From contig CAWIUT010000001.1 of the NCBI GenBank assembly GCA_963839365.1, positions 124,001 through 188,000 on the forward strand: a stretch of 64,000 nucleotides of DNA, given 5' to 3'. A program made the position numbers and the translations under genes. Numbering within the stretch: the stretch's first letter is position 1; the number at the start of each line of letters is the position of its first letter. The notes below the pieces were generated by a model. The model saw only the letters and a list, made by a program, of their open reading frames with translations. It was not told where the DNA came from and ran no database searches. Positions 60,026 to 64,000 of this stretch are shown here, piece after piece. Source of the stretch: DASSKA01 sp963839365. GTDB taxonomy: Bacteria; Actinomycetota; Actinomycetes; Propionibacteriales; Nocardioidaceae.

Positions 60026-60071
60026 GGGCACGCGCAGGGCTCCTGGAGACAGGGCCACGCGGCTGATCACT

Positions 60072-60105
60072 GCTCCGCCCGGCAGGCTCGCCTGTCGGGC
60101 GGAGC
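60072..60105. terminator. Strong bidirectional terminator hairpin
   Basis: GCTCCGCCCGGCAGG (60,072-60,086) pairs with CCTGTCGGGCGGAGC (60,091-60,105), 15 bp with one G-T pair and a CTCG tetraloop. It lies between the convergent membrane protein gene and the radical SAM gene. No T run, but stability is very high. Confidence 0.75.
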
Positions 60106-60128
60106 GACGTCTCGAGGCGGCGACGGCC

Positions 60129-62084
60129 TCAGACCACCGACAGCGGCAGCAGTCTCTGGCCGGTCGGGCCGACCTGGATCTCGGTGCCCATCTGCGGGCA
60201 CACGCCGCAGTCGTAGCAGGGGGTCCACCGGCAGTCCTCCACCTCGCCCGGGTCGGCCGGGTCGATGGCAGCCTCCCAGTCCTCCCAGAGCCAGTCCTTG
60301 TCCAGGCCGGAGTCGAGGTGGTCCCACGGCAGCGTCTCGATGCTGTCCCGCTCCCGGGTGGTGTACCAGTCCAGGTCGACCGGGGTGTCGGCGAGCGCCT
60401 GCTCGCAGGCAGCAGCCCAGCGGTCGTAGGAGAAGTGCTCGCTCCAGCCGTCGAACCGGCCGCCGTCTCGCCACACCGCCTCGATCACCCGGGCCACCCG
60501 CCGGTCCCCGCGGGAGAGCAGGCCCTCGATGACGCCGGGCCGGCCGTCGTGGTAGCGGAACCCGATCGCCCGGCCGTAGCGGCGGTCCTTGCGCACCTCG
60601 TCGCGCAGCTTGCGCAGCCGCTCGTCGGTGGTCTCGTGGTCGAGCTGGGCGGCCCACTGGAACGGGGTGTGCGGCTTGGGCACAAAACCTCCGATGGACA
60701 CCGTGCACCGGATGTCGTTGCGTCCGGAGACCTCGCGTCCCTTGGCGATCACCTTCTTGGCCAGGTCGGCGATCTCCAGCACGTCCTCGTCGGTCTCGGT
60801 GGGCAGACCGCACATGAAGTACAGCTTCACCTGTCGCCAGCCGTGGGAGTAGGCGGTGGCGACCGTGCGGATCAGGTCCTCCTCGGTGACCATCTTGTTG
60901 ATCACCTTCCGCATCCGCTCCGAGCCGCCCTCGGGGGCGAAGGTGAGCCCGGACCGGCGCCCGTTGCGGGACAGCTCGTTGGCCAGCGTCACGTTGAACG
61001 CGTCGACGCGGGTGCTCGGCAGCGAGAGCGACACGTTCGACCCGTCGTACCGGTCGGCCAGTCCCTGGGCGACGTCACCGATCTCGCTGTGGTCGGCGCT
61101 GGACAGCGAGAGCAGCCCGACCTCACCGAAGCCGGACTGGCTCAGCCCGTTGTCGACCATGTCCCCGATGGTGTTGATGGACCGCTCGCGCACCGGCCGG
61201 GTGATCATGCCCGCCTGGCAGAACCGGCAGCCGCGGGTGCAGCCGCGGAATATCTCGACCGAGTACCGCTCGTGCACGGTCTCGGCGAGGGGCACCAGCG
61301 GCTTCTTCGGGTACGGCCACGCGTCGAGGTCCATCAGGGTGTGCTTGTGCACCCGGAACGGCACTCCGGAGGTGTTGGGAGCGACCCGCTTGATCCGCCC
61401 GTCGGGGAGGTAGTCCACGTCGTAGAACCGGGGCACGTAGACGCCGCCGGAGACCGCGAGCCGGTAGAGCAGCTCCTCCCGCGGGGTGCGCCCGTCCCCG
61501 GACGGGCATCCCTCGGCCTTCCACTCCCGGACCACCTCGGAGATGGCCAGCACCACCTCCTCGCCGTCACCGAGCACCGCGGCGTCGATGAAGTCGGCCA
61601 CCGGCTCGGGGTTGAACGCCGCGTGGCCGCCGGCGATCACGACCGGATCCTCCTCGGAGCGGTCCGCGGCGCGCAGCGACATGCCGGCGAGGTCCAGCGC
61701 GGTCAGCAGGTTGGTGTAGCCCAGCTCCGTGGGGAAGGACACCCCGAGCACGTCGAAAGCGCGAAGCGGCCGGTGGCTGTCCACGCTGAACTGCGGGATG
61801 CCGTGCTCCCGCATCAGCTTCTCCATGTCCGGCCACACCGAGTAGGTGCGCTCGGCAAGGACCCCCTCACGCTCGTTCAACACCTCGTAGAGGATCTGCA
61901 GGCCCTGGTTGGGCAGCCCGACCTCGTAGGCGTCGGGGTACATCAGTGCCCAGCGCACCGCAGCCTCGTCCCAGTCCTTGGGGGTGGCGTTCAGCTCACC
62001 CCCGACGTACTGGATCGGCTTGTGCACCTTGGGCAGCAGCGGCTCCAGCCTCGGGAACAGCGACTCGACGGTCGGGGCGGGCAT
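60129..62084 (-). CDS. TIGR03960-family B12-binding radical SAM protein
   Basis: 651 residues. A cobalamin-binding-like N-terminal domain (about 35-200) precedes the radical SAM core with CTRGCRFC (three Cys) near 285. FAPEGGSERMRKVINKMVTE and YFMCGLPTETDEDVLEIADL follow, and the C-terminal CRWTPCYDCGVCPQMG forms a second cysteine cluster. Family function is not established; it always pairs with the TIGR03936 protein. ATG 62084 has GAGGTG upstream. The partner gene is 1.9 kb away here instead of adjacent. Confidence 0.9.
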   Translation of the reverse strand: MPAPTVESLFPRLEPLLPKVHKPIQYVGGELNATPKDWDEAAVRWALMYPDAYEVGLPNQGLQILYEVLNEREGVLAERTYSVWPDMEKLMREHGIPQFSVDSHRPLRAFDVLGVSFPTELGYTNLLTALDLAGMSLRAADRSEEDPVVIAGGHAAFNPEPVADFIDAAVLGDGEEVVLAISEVVREWKAEGCPSGDGRTPREELLYRLAVSGGVYVPRFYDVDYLPDGRIKRVAPNTSGVPFRVHKHTLMDLDAWPYPKKPLVPLAETVHERYSVEIFRGCTRGCRFCQAGMITRPVRERSINTIGDMVDNGLSQSGFGEVGLLSLSSADHSEIGDVAQGLADRYDGSNVSLSLPSTRVDAFNVTLANELSRNGRRSGLTFAPEGGSERMRKVINKMVTEEDLIRTVATAYSHGWRQVKLYFMCGLPTETDEDVLEIADLAKKVIAKGREVSGRNDIRCTVSIGGFVPKPHTPFQWAAQLDHETTDERLRKLRDEVRKDRRYGRAIGFRYHDGRPGVIEGLLSRGDRRVARVIEAVWRDGGRFDGWSEHFSYDRWAAACEQALADTPVDLDWYTTRERDSIETLPWDHLDSGLDKDWLWEDWEAAIDPADPGEVEDCRWTPCYDCGVCPQMGTEIQVGPTGQRLLPLSVV

Positions 62085-62166
62085 GCAAGCACCTCTCGGA
62101 CGAGGGAGGGGACCCTCCAAGGGTACGACGGGCGGACGCGCCGGATCGACCGCCGTGAGACCTGCC

Positions 62167-62337
62167 TCAGCCGTTCGCGTCCGGGAGCTGCTCGAGCGCT
62201 TCCTCGGCCTTGGCCAGCTCCTCGTGGGCCAGCGCGATCAGGTCACACAGGCCCTGCGCACCGAACCGGTTGCTGATGTTCTCGACCGCGTCCACGATCA
62301 CCGGGTCGGGGTGCAGGATCTCGCTCTCTGTGGTCAT
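62167..62337 (-). CDS. Small conserved hypothetical protein
   Basis: 56 residues, predicted helical and acidic (VIVDAVENISNRFGAQGLCD then ALAHEELAKAEEALEQL). No family recognised. ATG 62337; a GTG two codons upstream is possible. It lies between rodA (47 bases) and the radical SAM gene, all on the minus strand, so it is likely part of the same transcript. Confidence 0.6.
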   Translation of the reverse strand: MTTESEILHPDPVIVDAVENISNRFGAQGLCDLIALAHEELAKAEEALEQLPDANG

Positions 62338-62384
62338 GGTCACATCAAACCAAAACCACGGCGGCGGGCAACCCTGACGCGCGG

Positions 62385-63596
62385 TCAGAACCGGGAGCGC
62401 GCCAGTCGGGACCGGGCCACCCCGATCCCCCCGGTGCTGCGCAGGCGGATGTTCTGCAGCAGCCCGAGCGCCATCAGGGAGGCGAACATCGACGACCCGC
62501 CGTAGGACACGAACGGCAACGGGACGCCGGTCACCGGCATGATTCCCAGGCACATCCCGATGTTCTGGAACCCCTGGAACCCGAACCAGCAGGCGATCCC
62601 GGCGGCGGCCAGCCGGCCGAACAGGTCCTCGGCGTGCATGGCGATGCTCAGTGCGCGCCAGAGCACCACCCCGAGCAGTCCGATCAGCAGCGCGGCGCCT
62701 ACCAGCCCGAGCTCCTCACCGGCCACGGTGAAGATGAAGTCGGTGTGCTGCTCGGGCACGAACCCGGAGTTGGTCTGCGAGCCGCCGAACAGCCCCTGGC
62801 CGAAGACGCCTCCGTTGCCGATCGCGATGCGCGCCTGCGTGGTGTTGTAGCCGGCACCGCGGGGGTCGAGGTGCGGGTTGGTGAAGGCCATGAACCGGTC
62901 GATCTGGTAGGTCTTGAGTACCCCCAGCTTGACCACCAGCACGGCCGCGGCCACCGCTCCCCCACCCAGGGCGACCAGCCAGACCCGCGGTGCACCGGAC
63001 ACCGCGACCACACCGAACACGGTGGCCGAGAGCACCAGCATGGTGCCCAGGTCGGGCTGCAGCAGGATCAGCAGCGCCGGGACCGCCGCCACCGCCAGCA
63101 TGCCGAGCACGTCGACGTGCCCGACCTCGCGGGCCCGCAGCGAGCCCTCGGTCCGCTCCGCGACCACCATCGCCATGCCGACGATGACCGCCAGCTTGGC
63201 CAGCTCGGCGGGCTGCACCGACATGCCGCCCAGCTCGATCCAGGACCGCGACCCGTTGATCGTCGTGCCCATCACGAGCACCAGGCCGAGCCCGACGAGC
63301 GACGCGAGGTAGACCAGTGGCGCGAGGATGCGCACCCACCGGTAGTCGGTAGCGGCGACCATCACCGCGAGCACGGTCCCGATGGCGATGTTGACCAGCT
63401 GCTTCTTCAGGTAGTCGTTCGGGTCGCCGCCGGTGAGGTCGCTGCGGTGGTAGGTGGCGGCCCACACCAGCAGTGCTCCGAGCGCCAGCAGCCCGCCGCT
63501 GGCCAGCACCAGCAGCCAGTCCAGCCGAGCGGCTTTGCGGCGGGTGCTGGCCTCGGCCCGCACCGGGCGGGCCCGGGTCGCGGCGGCCAGGGTCAT
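62385..63596 (-). CDS. rodA: Rod shape-determining protein RodA (SEDS glycosyltransferase)
   Basis: 403 residues with about ten hydrophobic segments. SEDS-family motifs are GSRSWIELGGMSVQPAELAK and VFGQGLFGGSQTNSGFVPEQ, then HTDFIFTVAGEELGLVGA and the final GIMPVTGVPLPFVSYGGSSM. It polymerises lipid II during lateral wall growth together with PBP2. The ATG at 63596 overlaps the pbp2 stop by four bases, so the pair is coupled. The short length and NYLKKQLVN-like region fit RodA better than FtsW. Confidence 0.95.
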   Translation of the reverse strand: MTLAAATRARPVRAEASTRRKAARLDWLLVLASGGLLALGALLVWAATYHRSDLTGGDPNDYLKKQLVNIAIGTVLAVMVAATDYRWVRILAPLVYLASLVGLGLVLVMGTTINGSRSWIELGGMSVQPAELAKLAVIVGMAMVVAERTEGSLRAREVGHVDVLGMLAVAAVPALLILLQPDLGTMLVLSATVFGVVAVSGAPRVWLVALGGGAVAAAVLVVKLGVLKTYQIDRFMAFTNPHLDPRGAGYNTTQARIAIGNGGVFGQGLFGGSQTNSGFVPEQHTDFIFTVAGEELGLVGAALLIGLLGVVLWRALSIAMHAEDLFGRLAAAGIACWFGFQGFQNIGMCLGIMPVTGVPLPFVSYGGSSMFASLMALGLLQNIRLRSTGGIGVARSRLARSRF

Positions 63597-64000
63597 GACG
63601 ACGCTCCCTTCCGTGCTGCCCGGGCGGGCGGCAGGATCTCCCCGTCCTTGGCGAACACCGGCAGCCCGACCGGCGGCTTTGCGTCCGGCAGCGCGGCCTT
63701 GGCCGTGTCCACGTGCATCCCGTGGATGCCGTAAAGCGCCTCCCAGATCTTGCGGACCGCCGGACCGGAGGTGCCCGAGCCGGTGCCGGCCTGCGAGACC
63801 ATCATCATCACGACGTACTGCTTGTTGTACGACGCGACCCAGGACGTGCTCTGCTTCCCGTACACCTCCGCGGAGCCGGTCTTGGAGCGCACCCGGACCT
63901 TGTCCAACGGGAAGCCGATGAACTTCCAGGCCGTGGTGCCGGTCTTGGCCGTGCCCAGCAGCGCCTGGTCGATGTAGCGCATCGTGTTGTGCGAGACGGG
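63593..64000 (-). CDS. mrdA: Penicillin-binding protein 2, C-terminal fragment at window edge
   Basis: The open frame runs from the window edge to TGA at 63,593-63,595, covering about 135 C-terminal residues of a transpeptidase. The KTG box is in RVRSKTGSAEVYG, followed by STSWVASYNKQYVVMMMVSQ, the last strands of the domain. It cross-links peptidoglycan and partners RodA, its immediate neighbour. The serine and SxN motifs lie outside the window. Confidence 0.9.
   Translation of the reverse strand, partial: PVSHNTMRYIDQALLGTAKTGTTAWKFIGFPLDKVRVRSKTGSAEVYGKQSTSWVASYNKQYVVMMMVSQAGTGSGTSGPAVRKIWEALYGIHGMHVDTAKAALPDAKPPVGLPVFAKDGEILPPARAARKGASS

Overview
The window is very GC-rich, uses GTG and TTG starts freely, and carries a housekeeping gene order typical of Actinobacteria: hemW, lepA, rpsT, holA, comEC, comEA, degV, leuS, tRNA-Ala, histidine phosphatase, rsfS, nadD, proB, obgE, rpmA, rplU, rne, two radical-SAM partners, rodA and pbp2. 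Gene content and protein style resemble Nocardioides and other Propionibacteriales; this is an inference from content, not a database result.

Layout. (1) 1-1,800: end of a DUF3097-type gene, a DUF4870 membrane protein and convergent hemW. (2) 1,982-12,712: accessory block with an amide permease/amidase pair, a zinc-ribbon adenylate cyclase-ATPase next to a transporter that ends in a cyclic-nucleotide-binding domain, a long-chain acyl-CoA ligase and a MOSC protein. (3) 12,740-15,760: a broken flavodoxin gene, an IS481-type element and an IS110-type element. (4) 15,757-31,754: lepA operon with four small enzymes downstream, rpsT, holA, competence genes comEA/comEC, degV and leuS. (5) 31,755-32,001: leuS leader with a -10-like box, a short leucine-rich leader ORF and an intrinsic terminator. 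(6) 32,000-48,000: second accessory region, ending at the 3' end of tRNA-Ala. It holds galE, short-chain dehydrogenases, a Ser/Thr kinase, an IS256 element, a second IS110 element, a PQQ-repeat lipoprotein, a GAF-ANTAR regulator and several gene fragments (luciferase-like monooxygenase, alpha/beta hydrolase). (7) 48,093-64,000: tRNA-Ala, rsfS/nadD, proB-obgE-rpmA-rplU, a large RNase E/G, radical-SAM proteins and the start of the rodA-pbp2 elongation locus, cut by the window edge.

How the parts work together. The core blocks serve translation (LepA, S20, L21, L27, LeuS, Obg, RsfS), replication (HolA), DNA uptake (ComEA/ComEC), NAD and proline synthesis, RNA processing and cell-wall elongation. 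The accessory blocks interrupt what is usually compact synteny and concentrate nearly all insertion sequences and pseudogenes. The most notable signals are a probable leucine-responsive attenuator upstream of leuS, a stem-loop that buries the ribosome-binding site of an IS110 transposase and is a bridge-RNA candidate, and a cyclase beside a cyclic-nucleotide-gated-looking transporter.
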